Shown here piece by piece: positions 8,625-17,300 of a stretch of 17,647 nucleotides of DNA; position 1 is the first letter of the stretch; the number at the start of each line of letters is the position of its first letter. Source of the DNA: an uncultured Muribaculaceae bacterium (GTDB taxonomy: Bacteria; Bacteroidota; Bacteroidia; Bacteroidales; Muribaculaceae); NCBI GenBank assembly GCA_910579605.1, contig CAJTUG010000021.1:10028-27674 (forward strand). Direction: 5' to 3'. The position numbers and the translations under genes are program-made. Under the pieces are notes generated by a model. It did not search any database and was not told where the DNA came from. It saw only the letters and a list, made by a program, of their open reading frames with translations.

Positions 8625-9521
8625 TTATTTTAAGGTTACACTCATCTGGTAGAGTAAACCGTCGATGGTGTTATAAACGATTTTTGACGATTGGAAAGAT
8701 GCAGTAGGGCACATTGTCATGCTTTCTGGCTTTGTAAGTTCTTGCATTGCTGAACTTTTAGTATCCAATAATACTATCTGAGACGAGCGGTATTGGTGGC
8801 CATCGTCTGTGGCGTGCATAGCTACTACGTGGTTATTCCCAAACCATACAGGAGATTCGTAGTTACCTAATTCTCTCAAAATATTGCCGTTTAGATCGCA
8901 GATTATTATACCTTTGCCTGCGGCGAAAAACATAACTTTTGTTCCGTCCGGGCTAAGGGATTCCCAGCAATACCCAGCTTGAGATGGAACAGGAGAATAG
9001 CAATTCTCTTTTCCATTGACAGTGATATACAGATTAGAACCTTCTGTCCTTACCAATTTGTCTAATTTTTTGCCATTTGTTTTGACTTTGCCGTTAATGA
9101 CAGTTTCTGTGCCAGAGTTGGCAACTGCCGGGCGGCCTACAGAATGTGATAGCTCAGACATGTTGGTATTTGTGCCGGCATTGATGTCGTATTGACGGAG
9201 TTGGCGCAAGGCTTTTCCGCTATTGTCAAATGTCTGTGCTACATAAACTACTTTTGAGCCGTCGGGTGTGAACTGGGCATCGAAACCGCTGCGCAAATCA
9301 GAGCATATCTGCATACATGCCCCTGAATTGAAATCATAGATTCGCAAGTTGCTGAAATCGGATTCTGACACCAAAAGTTTGGAACCGTCGGCACTAAGTA
9401 CCGGATTAAATAGTTGGCTCTGGGTACCTCGCATAAGAGGTTCGGGTTTGCCGGTAACGGCAATTTGCCCGGCGGCGCTGAAGGCAGCGCCGAGGGCAAA
9501 TGCTAATAATACTTGTTTCAT
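8625..9521 (-). CDS. Periplasmic TolB-like (PD40) beta-propeller protein, copy B
   Basis: The protein has 298 residues with a signal peptide (about 1-18, cleavage near AAG before Gln19). PD40-type blades are visible: NPVLSADGSKLLVSE at about 39-53, DAQFTPDGSKVVYVA at 81-95, WESLSPDGTKVMFFA at 186-200, and weaker ones near 222-240 and 270-286. Like copy A it lacks a lipobox, a catalytic domain and a T9SS tail. It stands 10 bp before amidase copy B and 16 bp after the phosphodiester glycosidase gene. Both propellers share blade order and a DDG-containing segment late in the chain (about 239-241 here, 219-221 in copy A). The function is not known from sequence; the repeated pairing with an amidase is the best clue. 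Confidence 0.8.
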   Translation of the reverse strand: MKQVLLAFALGAAFSAAGQIAVTGKPEPLMRGTQSQLFNPVLSADGSKLLVSESDFSNLRIYDFNSGACMQICSDLRSGFDAQFTPDGSKVVYVAQTFDNSGKALRQLRQYDINAGTNTNMSELSHSVGRPAVANSGTETVINGKVKTNGKKLDKLVRTEGSNLYITVNGKENCYSPVPSQAGYCWESLSPDGTKVMFFAAGKGIIICDLNGNILRELGNYESPVWFGNNHVVAMHATDDGHQYRSSQIVLLDTKSSAMQELTKPESMTMCPTASFQSSKIVYNTIDGLLYQMSVTLK

Positions 9522-9537
9522 TAAGTGTTGAATAGAC

Positions 9538-12078
9538 TTATTTTACGATAATTACGCTTGCATGTGATTCTGAACCGGCTAAAACACGTACTATGTATGA
9601 ACCGGGAGTGGAAGGTGCAATGGAAGAATTACCATTGCTTGAGCTTATACGTATTCCTGCCGGTGTATAGATTTCGATTGTCTCTATATTTTCGGCTTTT
9701 ACAGTGAATCTTTCTCCGGGCATCAAAGGATTGGGAGAAATAACTATACGTTTCTGGCCTTGGCCTGCAATAGTTTCTTCTATTCCGGAATTATAGTGGC
9801 TATACACGGCATATAGCTTTCCGAATTGTATACTTTGGCTACCTTTATATGAGGCATCCGCTTTAATGTGAGGACGGATATAATTTATCTTGACAGGATA
9901 TAAAGCCAAGTCTGAAGGATCGCCGAGGGATGAAAGCGGTATTTCAACCAAGTGTGTTTTACCGGCTTCAAAAACTTCACCTTCTGTAGGCTTGATTTCA
10001 ACCAAGTTTGCTTTTGCCATGTTGGCGGCGCGGAAATCTACAGAAACGTCGGAAAGCGCTACGCTTGGGGTCACTTCAAGATATATGGCATCGGGAATGC
10101 TATAGAAATAAGTTTCCTTAGTTATTGTGATATACGGGCCACGAGGAGAACCGTATTCAAATGTGGCAAGTCCGTCGGCTGTAAAGGCTTCTTTGCTCAA
10201 TCCAGAAGAACGTTTGATAGTCCATCCTTCCCAATTTTCTTGGGCTATTTCAGCAGTAGGGGCAATTTCAACAGTTACTTGAGTGCTTTCTTGGAATTCA
10301 CCGATTTTCCCGGTAATCGTGGTAGTTCCTTCTTTCAAACCTCTCAAAACGCCGTTTTGATCAATTTCTACAATAGAAGGATCTTCTATTTCCCATTCCA
10401 AGTTTGCCGGGTTGCATGGATAATTCGTTTTGTTTGCAATTGCAAAAACCTCTATAGGGTATTCGCGGCTACCATCAATGAGGAGCGGTTTGATACGCAG
10501 GGATATTTCTGCTGCCATTGTGGAAATATTGTGAGAAACAGAAATATCTCCATAAGTGGCGGTGAGCAAGCCGCTGCCTGGAGTTCCACTTGCAGTGAAG
10601 GTTGAGCCGTCGCAACTGCCGAGGCCTTCGGAGCAAGATATTGTGAAATCTTGGAAATCGTAGTCTAAGACAGAACCGTAACGGTTGTATGCAATAACAC
10701 TTGGTGTGAAAGATGCATAAATAGGTGATTCAAAATCTGTTGTTTGGCTAAAACGTAGTTCTGCAATCTCATTGAAATCGGCTGCATCTTCCGGAGCTGT
10801 AGAATATACAAACCATCCGTTTGCTACAGCACGAGGAGAACCTTCTGTAGTACGGTTTTCAATATGGTCTGTGATGAACATCTCTGCAGAACCTCCGGCA
10901 TCGAAATTGGCCATGTTGGAGCAACCTAAGTAACGGGCGAACTCACACATTTTGGTAGTATTGCAACCCGAAGACGCGCCGTAGGTGGGATCGGTCGATT
11001 TGTCGATTACAACGATGTAGAGAGTTTTACCATCTGCTGAGCAGCCATAGCCAGTACGGCTGTATACTTGGCTGTTGTAACTTTCGTTTGTGTTATGCTC
11101 TGTAAGGACACCGTCAACCATAACAAGAGCGTTGCCTCCGATTGCGTTTTCAATAAGGGGGGTAACTTCTTTATCGGTTCCGGGGTTGAAAGTCCAAGTA
11201 TATTTCAGAACCACTTCGTCGCCAACAGAGAGCTTGGCAATGTCGGTTTGATTTTGACCACGGCCTACCAAAGCGAGATCGTGAGAGCCTAAAGTGCCTT
11301 TTCCTGCGTCGGTGCGTATTTCTTTGACTGTGAATTTGATATCGCGACCGCTGTTCCAACCTTCACCTTCTTGCATGTCAAGAAGTATTTCGGTTGCGTC
11401 ACCCCCTTCATCATGCTGATATTTCCCTTTTTCGTCCTGGCATATAGGCATGAATTGGCGAGTTGTGCCATAAAGTGAATTATACATACATAATTCGTCG
11501 GGATGGATGCCTTTGTTGCATTGGTGAACAGTGAGTGTCCCTATAGCCGGGGCGCTGACTTCAATAGTGGAAACACATCTATCTATGTATAGTTGCTTGT
11601 CATAGCTTACGCCGACAATACCGGTTCTCATTGTGCCGCCATCCCACTGGTCGCGGTGTTGATTGGATTCGGTAACCATCTTGCCGTTGCGGAGGCTCAC
11701 ATTGCGTGTTGTGCCTGTATAGGTTTTTTCTTCTGGTTGAGTGGCAACAACCCAAAAATTAGCATTTGCCCCGGCCAAAGCTCGGTGGCTTGGATATGAT
11801 TGCCTCTTAGCAGCATTTACAAGCAGCTCGGTTCCTTTTGCCGATTCGTTGGCAATAGTAGTCTCAATCCTGTTGTAAGGATTGGTGAGGTCTACTTTAA
11901 CTACATTGATGTTTAAAGGATAAGAAGGCAGACGGAAGCGTGTGTGTTGGATTCCTGGGCCTATTTGCCTGTCGATCAGTCTCTGAACTTCATAGTCTTT
12001 CCCTTCTAATGTTACGACTTCTGCCATAGAGGCAAAAGATACTCCGCAGATAAGAAACGAGAGTAAAAGTTTTTTCAT
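9538..12078 (-). CDS. T9SS-secreted phosphodiester glycosidase (NAGPA/DUF2233 family)
   Basis: The protein has 846 residues with a signal peptide (about 1-19). The NAGPA domain (about 50-427) shows VVKVDLTNPYNRIET near 59-73, GANANFWV at 103-110, NAIGGNALVMVDGV at 311-324, SRTGYG at 340-345, a DAGGS motif at 393-397 and RAVANGWFV at 416-424. The family includes the human uncovering enzyme, which removes GlcNAc from a GlcNAc-1-phospho-mannose diester, and bacterial DUF2233 proteins that act on sugar phosphodiesters. After it come a beta-rich region (about 435-515), a Big_2-type Ig domain (about 522-605), a jelly-roll-like region (about 610-765) and a T9SS tail (about 776-846, SPNPLMPGERF). It is the first gene of the operon. 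A GlcNAc-1-phosphate polymer, such as teichoic acid, or a phosphoglycan is a possible substrate, but this is inference. Confidence 0.88.
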   Translation of the reverse strand: MKKLLLSFLICGVSFASMAEVVTLEGKDYEVQRLIDRQIGPGIQHTRFRLPSYPLNINVVKVDLTNPYNRIETTIANESAKGTELLVNAAKRQSYPSHRALAGANANFWVVATQPEEKTYTGTTRNVSLRNGKMVTESNQHRDQWDGGTMRTGIVGVSYDKQLYIDRCVSTIEVSAPAIGTLTVHQCNKGIHPDELCMYNSLYGTTRQFMPICQDEKGKYQHDEGGDATEILLDMQEGEGWNSGRDIKFTVKEIRTDAGKGTLGSHDLALVGRGQNQTDIAKLSVGDEVVLKYTWTFNPGTDKEVTPLIENAIGGNALVMVDGVLTEHNTNESYNSQVYSRTGYGCSADGKTLYIVVIDKSTDPTYGASSGCNTTKMCEFARYLGCSNMANFDAGGSAEMFITDHIENRTTEGSPRAVANGWFVYSTAPEDAADFNEIAELRFSQTTDFESPIYASFTPSVIAYNRYGSVLDYDFQDFTISCSEGLGSCDGSTFTASGTPGSGLLTATYGDISVSHNISTMAAEISLRIKPLLIDGSREYPIEVFAIANKTNYPCNPANLEWEIEDPSIVEIDQNGVLRGLKEGTTTITGKIGEFQESTQVTVEIAPTAEIAQENWEGWTIKRSSGLSKEAFTADGLATFEYGSPRGPYITITKETYFYSIPDAIYLEVTPSVALSDVSVDFRAANMAKANLVEIKPTEGEVFEAGKTHLVEIPLSSLGDPSDLALYPVKINYIRPHIKADASYKGSQSIQFGKLYAVYSHYNSGIEETIAGQGQKRIVISPNPLMPGERFTVKAENIETIEIYTPAGIRISSSNGNSSIAPSTPGSYIVRVLAGSESHASVIIVK

Positions 12079-12133
12079 GATATATATTTTTAGATGGTTA
12101 CATTGTAATTGTGTACCAAAATGCTTTATGACG

Positions 12134-12141
12134 CAAAGGTA
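12134..12141 (-). promoter_or_regulatory. -7 promoter element of the glycosidase-amidase operon
   Basis: On the minus strand this reads TACCTTTG, an exact TAnnTTTG match, about 55 bp before the glycosidase ATG. No clear TTG is seen 19 bp upstream. The inferred leader is A/T-rich and contains an imperfect inverted repeat (TGGTTACA at 12095-12102, TGTACCA at 12112-12118) that could form a small hairpin. Confidence 0.65.
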
Positions 12142-12198
12142 GACTAAATTTCTGTAAGACTATCTAAAAATATGTTAAACTTTTTTATTCTCTTATAA

Positions 12199-12212
12199 TT
12201 CCTTGTAAGGAA
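12199..12212. repeat. Short palindrome after the DUF3108 gene
   Basis: TTCCTT-GT-AAGGAA is a perfect palindrome immediately after the DUF3108 stop codon. On the minus strand it is followed by A-rich sequence, not a T-run, so it is at best a weak 3' hairpin and not a standard terminator. Confidence 0.35.
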
Positions 12213-12986
12213 CTATTTATTTTCGTCGACAAAGAAGCATTTTACCCTTCCAACAGGTAGTTTGCCTTCAAGCCTTAAAGGAATGCGTTGCCCTTCTGCG
12301 CTAATCCATGCATCCATGTCGTCGCTGCTTTTTGTTCCGCCTTTGCTTGTAAAAAGGAATGTTATATGGTAAGTGTCGTATTCACGATCATTGATTTTGA
12401 TGCGTTCCTTGCCTACATACTTGAAGGTAAGCAATTCCTTGGCTTTGCCGGAAAATATGTCTATAGAGTGTGTCTCTCCGGCGTTCCAGTCTTGGAATGG
12501 CAGGTTTCGCATGTAATAGAACGACGACAACATGTCTATGGCCGCCCCATCAGCTTGGAGTTGGCGTGTTTCTTCTACTTTTAGTTTGCCTTTGCTAATT
12601 ACTTTTCGTGTACAAGCAGCTTTTATGGCCGCAGGATTAGAAATGTCGTATTTGACGATGTCGTGCTTATGGTCGTTACCTTCGTGTGCTATTTTTTCAT
12701 ATAGTATTGGAGTGCGCTCAAGAGTCATGTGGCTGTTTAAAGTATCGCGGACTCGGTAGAATCTGTCTGCCCAAGGTTCTGATTGTGCTGTTAGCTTTGA
12801 AACGTACATTTCGGGTTGGCGGAAGAGTTTTATTTCTACCGTACCTGCCTTTTTGTTTATTAGTCCCCACTTGAAGAATACTTCATAACGTAAAGTTTCG
12901 GGGTGAATTTTATCGTGTGAGCGTGCCGAAATAATAGGTGCTGATAACACGAGAAACAAAAATAAAATGAACGAAAAGCGTTGCAT
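12213..12986 (-). CDS. Exported DUF3108 domain protein
   Basis: The protein has 257 residues with a signal peptide (about 1-21, cleavage near ISA). The mature part is beta-rich and matches DUF3108 features: LRYEVFFKWGLINKKAGTVE near 32-51, an FYRVRDTLNSHM stretch near 76-87, SSFYYMRNLPFQDW near 154-167 and DAWISAEGQRIPLRLEG near 224-240. The family is uncharacterised, usually periplasmic and single-domain, and is common in Bacteroidota and Proteobacteria. It is the third gene of the tdk operon, 20 bp after the DUF386 gene. There is no lipobox and no T9SS tail. The context gives no clear function; a structural or envelope role is a guess. Confidence 0.82.
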   Translation of the reverse strand: MQRFSFILFLFLVLSAPIISARSHDKIHPETLRYEVFFKWGLINKKAGTVEIKLFRQPEMYVSKLTAQSEPWADRFYRVRDTLNSHMTLERTPILYEKIAHEGNDHKHDIVKYDISNPAAIKAACTRKVISKGKLKVEETRQLQADGAAIDMLSSFYYMRNLPFQDWNAGETHSIDIFSGKAKELLTFKYVGKERIKINDREYDTYHITFLFTSKGGTKSSDDMDAWISAEGQRIPLRLEGKLPVGRVKCFFVDENK

Positions 12987-13006
12987 AAAGATGAATAAAT
13001 TAAAGA

Positions 13007-13462
13007 TTACACCGGAATCTTGATGCAGATTTTACGGTGGTTCCCGAGTCCGATATTCGGGGCATGAGCATCTTCGGGGAAAAAGATTGCACACTGTCCC
13101 ACTTTTACATGAATAAGGGAATGAGCGGTGTCGCCAAAGAAAGCTATGTCTTTTTCTTCATCGTATTCTTCTCTCACATGTTTCATAGATGATACCGGAG
13201 CCCATCCGATCGTTTCCGTGCATTTTAAGGGCACGTGGATATCTATGAATTTCTTGTGAGCCTCAAGCTGTGCGCGTTCGCGAGGTATAAGCGAGCATTC
13301 TTCGCATTTTGCAATCACTGTGCCGTTGGCTGTTTTCCCTATTTCAATATTACCTTTAACAAATTGGTCGGCAGAAAAGTTCTTGAGCCAATCAATGGCA
13401 ATGGCTAAGCCTTCGGAAAGGGGGGTATAGCGTTGGATTTCGGATATAGGAGATACTATCAT
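13007..13462 (-). CDS. YhcH/YjgK/YiaL (DUF386) family cupin protein
   Basis: The protein is 151 residues, the normal size for this single-domain double-stranded beta-helix family. Hallmarks are LEAHKKFIDIHVPL at about 66-79 and AIFFPEDAHAP at about 125-135; E67, H69, H76 and H133 are the probable metal or ligand contacts. Characterised relatives include E. coli NanQ (YhcH), an N-acetylneuraminate anomerase, and EbgC, the small subunit of evolved beta-galactosidase. A sugar anomerase or sugar-binding role is therefore plausible, but the substrate is not readable. Its ATG overlaps the tdk stop by 4 bp (ATGA), so translation is probably coupled with tdk. No signal peptide is present, so it is cytoplasmic. 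Confidence 0.9.
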   Translation of the reverse strand: MIVSPISEIQRYTPLSEGLAIAIDWLKNFSADQFVKGNIEIGKTANGTVIAKCEECSLIPRERAQLEAHKKFIDIHVPLKCTETIGWAPVSSMKHVREEYDEEKDIAFFGDTAHSLIHVKVGQCAIFFPEDAHAPNIGLGNHRKICIKIPV

Positions 13463-14109
13463 AGGTCAAAATTGTCTTCTTCTGCAAAAACGAGTGGTAG
13501 TTCTGTTTTTCTGATTTGTTCTATTCGGCGGTTTCTCCAGCATTTACGGCATACTGCAACATATCGGTCGTTTCCTCCGATTTCTACTTGAGCGCCCTCG
13601 TTTACAATGTTGCCGTTTGAATCGATTCTGGCATTTATTATTGTTTTGTGCCCGCAGTTGCAAGTCGATTTTATTTCGTCGATAGTGTCGGCTATTTCAA
13701 AAAGCCTTCTGGAACCTTCAAAAAGCCGGCTTTTAAAATCGGTACGTAGCCCGTAGCATACCACATTGCTGCCGAAATCGTCTACTACTCGCGAAAGTTG
13801 GTCTACTTGCCTTTCTGTCAAAAACTGTGCTTCATCGATTAAATACCAGTCAACAATACGTTTTTCTGCAGTGTAGAGTTCTTTGGCAAAATTATATAGA
13901 TCAGTGTTGTGGTAGATCCATTTGCATTCACGCTCAATACCGATTCGTGAGCGTATTACGTTTGAATTCTCGCGAGTGTCTACGACAGGTTTCATGCAGA
14001 GATAGTCTACATGGCGTTCTTCAAAATTGTATGCAGTAGTTAGCAGGAGTGCGGTTTTGGCCGAACCCATGGTGCCATAACGGAAATATAGTTTTCCTTT
14101 TCTATACAT
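13459..14109 (-). CDS. tdk: Thymidine kinase, type II
   Basis: The protein has 216 residues. It phosphorylates thymidine to dTMP with ATP in the pyrimidine salvage pathway and is cytoplasmic. The P-loop GTMGSAKT is at about 12-19, and DEAQF at 92-96 holds the catalytic-base glutamate (E93). The lasso-domain zinc cysteines are C150 and C152 (CNCG) with C187 and C190 (CRKC). The substrate-binding tyrosine region lies near Y183 (DRYVAVC). Cellular type II enzymes usually have a CxxC first pair, so the CxC spacing here is slightly unusual. It is the first gene of the tdk-DUF386-DUF3108 operon and is transcribed away from the LRR gene. A -7 box lies about 45 bp upstream. Confidence 0.95.
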   Translation of the reverse strand: MYRKGKLYFRYGTMGSAKTALLLTTAYNFEERHVDYLCMKPVVDTRENSNVIRSRIGIERECKWIYHNTDLYNFAKELYTAEKRIVDWYLIDEAQFLTERQVDQLSRVVDDFGSNVVCYGLRTDFKSRLFEGSRRLFEIADTIDEIKSTCNCGHKTIINARIDSNGNIVNEGAQVEIGGNDRYVAVCRKCWRNRRIEQIRKTELPLVFAEEDNFDL

Positions 14110-14153
14110 TATTATATTTGAATTTGAGGGGTGTTGGCATAATTTTTCGAGGC

Positions 14154-14161
14154 CAAAGTTA
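14154..14161 (-). promoter_or_regulatory. -7 promoter element for tdk operon
   Basis: On the minus strand this is TAACTTTG, an exact TAnnTTTG match, 45 bp before the tdk ATG. A -33 element is not evident. The divergent region 14110-14389 otherwise holds A/T-rich sequence with repeated GTTAA words and no further gene. Confidence 0.6.
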
Positions 14162-14276
14162 AGGAATAAAAACTGAACCGATGGTTAAAGGAAGTGTTAA
14201 GTTATCAACACAAAATGTTAAAAAACTCGTGGTAAACAATTTTTAAATATTTTATGGCGATTTTTGCACAAAAAGG

Positions 14277-14307
14277 TTTGCTAATTGAGAAAATATCCTT
14301 AATTTTG
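14277..14307 (+). promoter_or_regulatory. Promoter of the LRR surface-protein gene (-33 and -7)
   Basis: A -33 TTTG at 14277-14280 and a -7 TAATTTTG at 14300-14307 are separated by 19 bp, the spacing of the Bacteroidota primary sigma factor consensus. Transcription should start near 14312-14315. The roughly 75-nt leader is A-rich with no Shine-Dalgarno sequence, as is usual for strongly translated Bacteroidota genes. Confidence 0.8.
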
Positions 14308-14389
14308 CACATTATCAGCTAAAACAACAAATATAAAGTCCTTTGAAAGAATAAAGTTTTATAACCCATAATATTCTAATTATCAAATC

Positions 14390-17300
14390 ATGAAAAAATC
14401 TACCCTGAAACTCACAGGCATTGCAAAAGGTGCGATTTTGGCTCTTATGCTTTCTGCCGGAGCATCGGTTGTGTCGGCTCAGACGTTCCTCCACGAGGGG
14501 ATTGTCTATAAGGCCAGCGGTAGCAATTTGAAGGTTATCCTTCCTACACACAAGGATAATAAGCCTGAAAATGGCGAAGCTCCCACCGACTATACCGGCG
14601 ATGTAGTAATTCCCGAAACTATTGAGTATAAAGGAAAAACCTACAATGTGACCGAACTTGGCAATGGTTTCAAAGAAACAAGCATTACCTCTATCAAAAT
14701 CGGTAACAAAGTGAAGAAAGCCACTGCCGGCTGCTTCCAAAAATGTCCTAACCTTGTTAAGGTTGAATTCGGCACAGGCATGACCGAATTGGTGGCAAAG
14801 CTCTTCAATGGCGCAACAGCCTTGAAAGAGATCACTATTCCTGCTAACATCACAAAAATTGCGTCAAACGCTTTCCAGGGTTGTACAGGTCTTGAAAAAA
14901 TAACCCTTCTTGAAGGTGAACCATTCGGTTTGGACATCAACATGTTCTCCGATGGTGCTATGGATAATGTGAAAGAGGTCTATATCTATCGTGCTATTGA
15001 CCCGGAAAAAGCAGTTGAAATGGCTGTTAAGCCTTTCCGTGCAGCTAAGTCTCTTGAAAAAGTAGTTCTCGGCGGCAATGTGAAAAGTGTTCCCGCAAGC
15101 TATTTTGAGAATGCATCTAAACTCAAGAGCCTTACTATAGAATCTGCACTTGAAGAATTCGGCACCAGTGTATTCGCTGGTACTGCAATTGAGGAAGTCA
15201 CACTTCCGGAAGCGCTTACAAGTGTTTCTTCTGGCTTGTTCGCTAATTCAAAACAACTTCGTAAAGTTACTTTTGGCGCGAATGTTAAGACTATTGAATC
15301 ATTGGCATTCAAAGGATGCTCGGCCTTGTCTGAAATCAATTTACCCGAAGCATTGACCTCTATCGGCGAACAGGCATTCTCCGGAACAAACCTTTCTGGA
15401 CAATTGGTTCTTCCTGCATCTTTTGCAAAACTTGGCGCACAAGCATTTGCAAATGCAGCTGGATTGAAATCAGTTTCTATCCCTGCCGCAACCACAACTG
15501 TCGGTGATGGTGCTTTCATGGGATGTGCCGGTCTTGAAAAGATAGAAGTTGCTGCTGATAACGAAAGTCTTGCTTCTGATGGCGTTTGCCTCACCAGCAA
15601 AGATGCAACTCGCGTTTTGGCTCTTGCTCCTATGGGCGGACGTTCTGAATTCTCTTCTGAAGCAGCTACCGAAATTGCTCCTTATGCATTCTATGGCGTG
15701 AAGACTCTTGAAAAAGTGAATCTCCCTGCAGTTAATGTATTTGGTGACTATTCTTTTGCAAGCACAGGTATTAAAGAACTTGCCGTTAAGGGTCTTGTTG
15801 GCCGCTATGTAGCGCAGAACTGTCCCGAACTTACAACTTTGAGCATTGAAGGCGCTGAAATTCCTTTGGGTATAGCAGCAAACTGCCCCAAACTCTCTAC
15901 AGTTAATCTCCCTGAGCGTCTTACAGTTGTTAAATCCGACGCATTCAAAAACTGTACAGAAGTTAAATCGTTGAATCTCGGTGGTTATCTTGCCATTCTT
16001 GAGGCTGATTGCTTTGTTGGCAGTGGTATCGAGGCTCTTACAGTGGCTTCTACATTCCCGCCTGCTATGGCAGAAGGTGTATTCACCGAAGCCAGCAGCA
16101 ACATTGAACTTACTGTTCCTGTTGAACTCGTAGACGCATATAAAGCAGCCGACGGTTGGAAATATCTTAACGTTAAAGGTGATGCTAATCTTGCAGCTCA
16201 AGGTGCAGATATGGGTATGCCGGCAGGTCTTTACTATGCAGGTACCGACAATATGCTCCACTGCGTATATTCCGATGGAAAAGATGATACTTACGATGTA
16301 GGTGGCATTCCCCACACTTTCCAACTCCTTGAATACAGCAACCGTATTTATGGTGCATGTGCAGGTAAGAAATTTATCTACAGCGCTACCGGTGCAACCG
16401 ACGGCGACGGTAAACTTTTCTACATTTCTAAAGTAGGTGGTAATGTATTCCAGGCTGTTGTGCTTGATAATGCAGGCAACAATGCTTATAAAGACCCCTT
16501 CGGTCTCTACCTCTATGGTGAAACACTTTATGTGAACGACCGTAATGTGGCAATCCGTAAGATTCCCGCATCGGCAATCGCTCTTCCTCAGGACTATCCT
16601 TCTTGGGTTGAAAATAACTGGATGAATTTCTATGGAACTCTTTGGTCTTATGGCTGTATCAAGAGCGGCTTCGCAATTACACAAGCTGAAGATCAGGGTG
16701 GCAACCCCGAACCTCTTTATTGGGTAGGTATGAAATATAATGGCAATGGTCTCTTCTGCTGGCGTGAAGCTAACGTAGGTACTGGCACCGGCGAAGGCAA
16801 TGTAGGTTCCAAACCTGCTGAAGAACCCATGCTTACAGGCCTTGCTCCCATCTTCACTACTTTCAATATCGATGAAAAACATGGTCATCTCTACATATAT
16901 GTAGAAAAGATGGGTTCTGGCGACAATGCTGTTCTTGCCGGTCTCTACCGTGTGAACGTTGCAGATATTATGGCTAAACCCAACCCAACCAATTTCATCA
17001 ATGATTTGAAAGCCGTTCTTATCGATGGTTCGCCCGTTAAGTACGAAGGCGGTGGTGCAAACGAACACGTAGGTATCAGCCAGCTTGCTATTGATGCAAA
17101 CAATGAGTATATGTATTGGTGCTACCGTGCTCCCGATGCAGAAGAAGCTGCCAAGACTGAAAACCCCGAAGATCCAAAATGGTCGTCTGAACAGGGTCAC
17201 TATCCTTGGGCAGAAAAATATGATGCAACCAACCCTCTCCACCAGAGCGGTATCAAGCGTATCAAACTCGGCGAAGCTAACCCTGTTGTAGAAATGGTAG

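Noticed and set aside
9952..10605. 217-codon plus-strand open frame
   Set aside because: It lies wholly inside the glycosidase gene on the other strand, with low-complexity composition and no promoter.
14202..14210. TTATCAACA, similar to a DnaA box
   Set aside because: It is a single copy with one mismatch, with no cluster of boxes and no dnaA or dnaN nearby; not evidence of an origin.
14315..14740. 141-codon minus-strand open frame across the LRR gene start
   Set aside because: It overlaps the promoter and signal-peptide region of a well-supported gene and shows no recognisable protein features.
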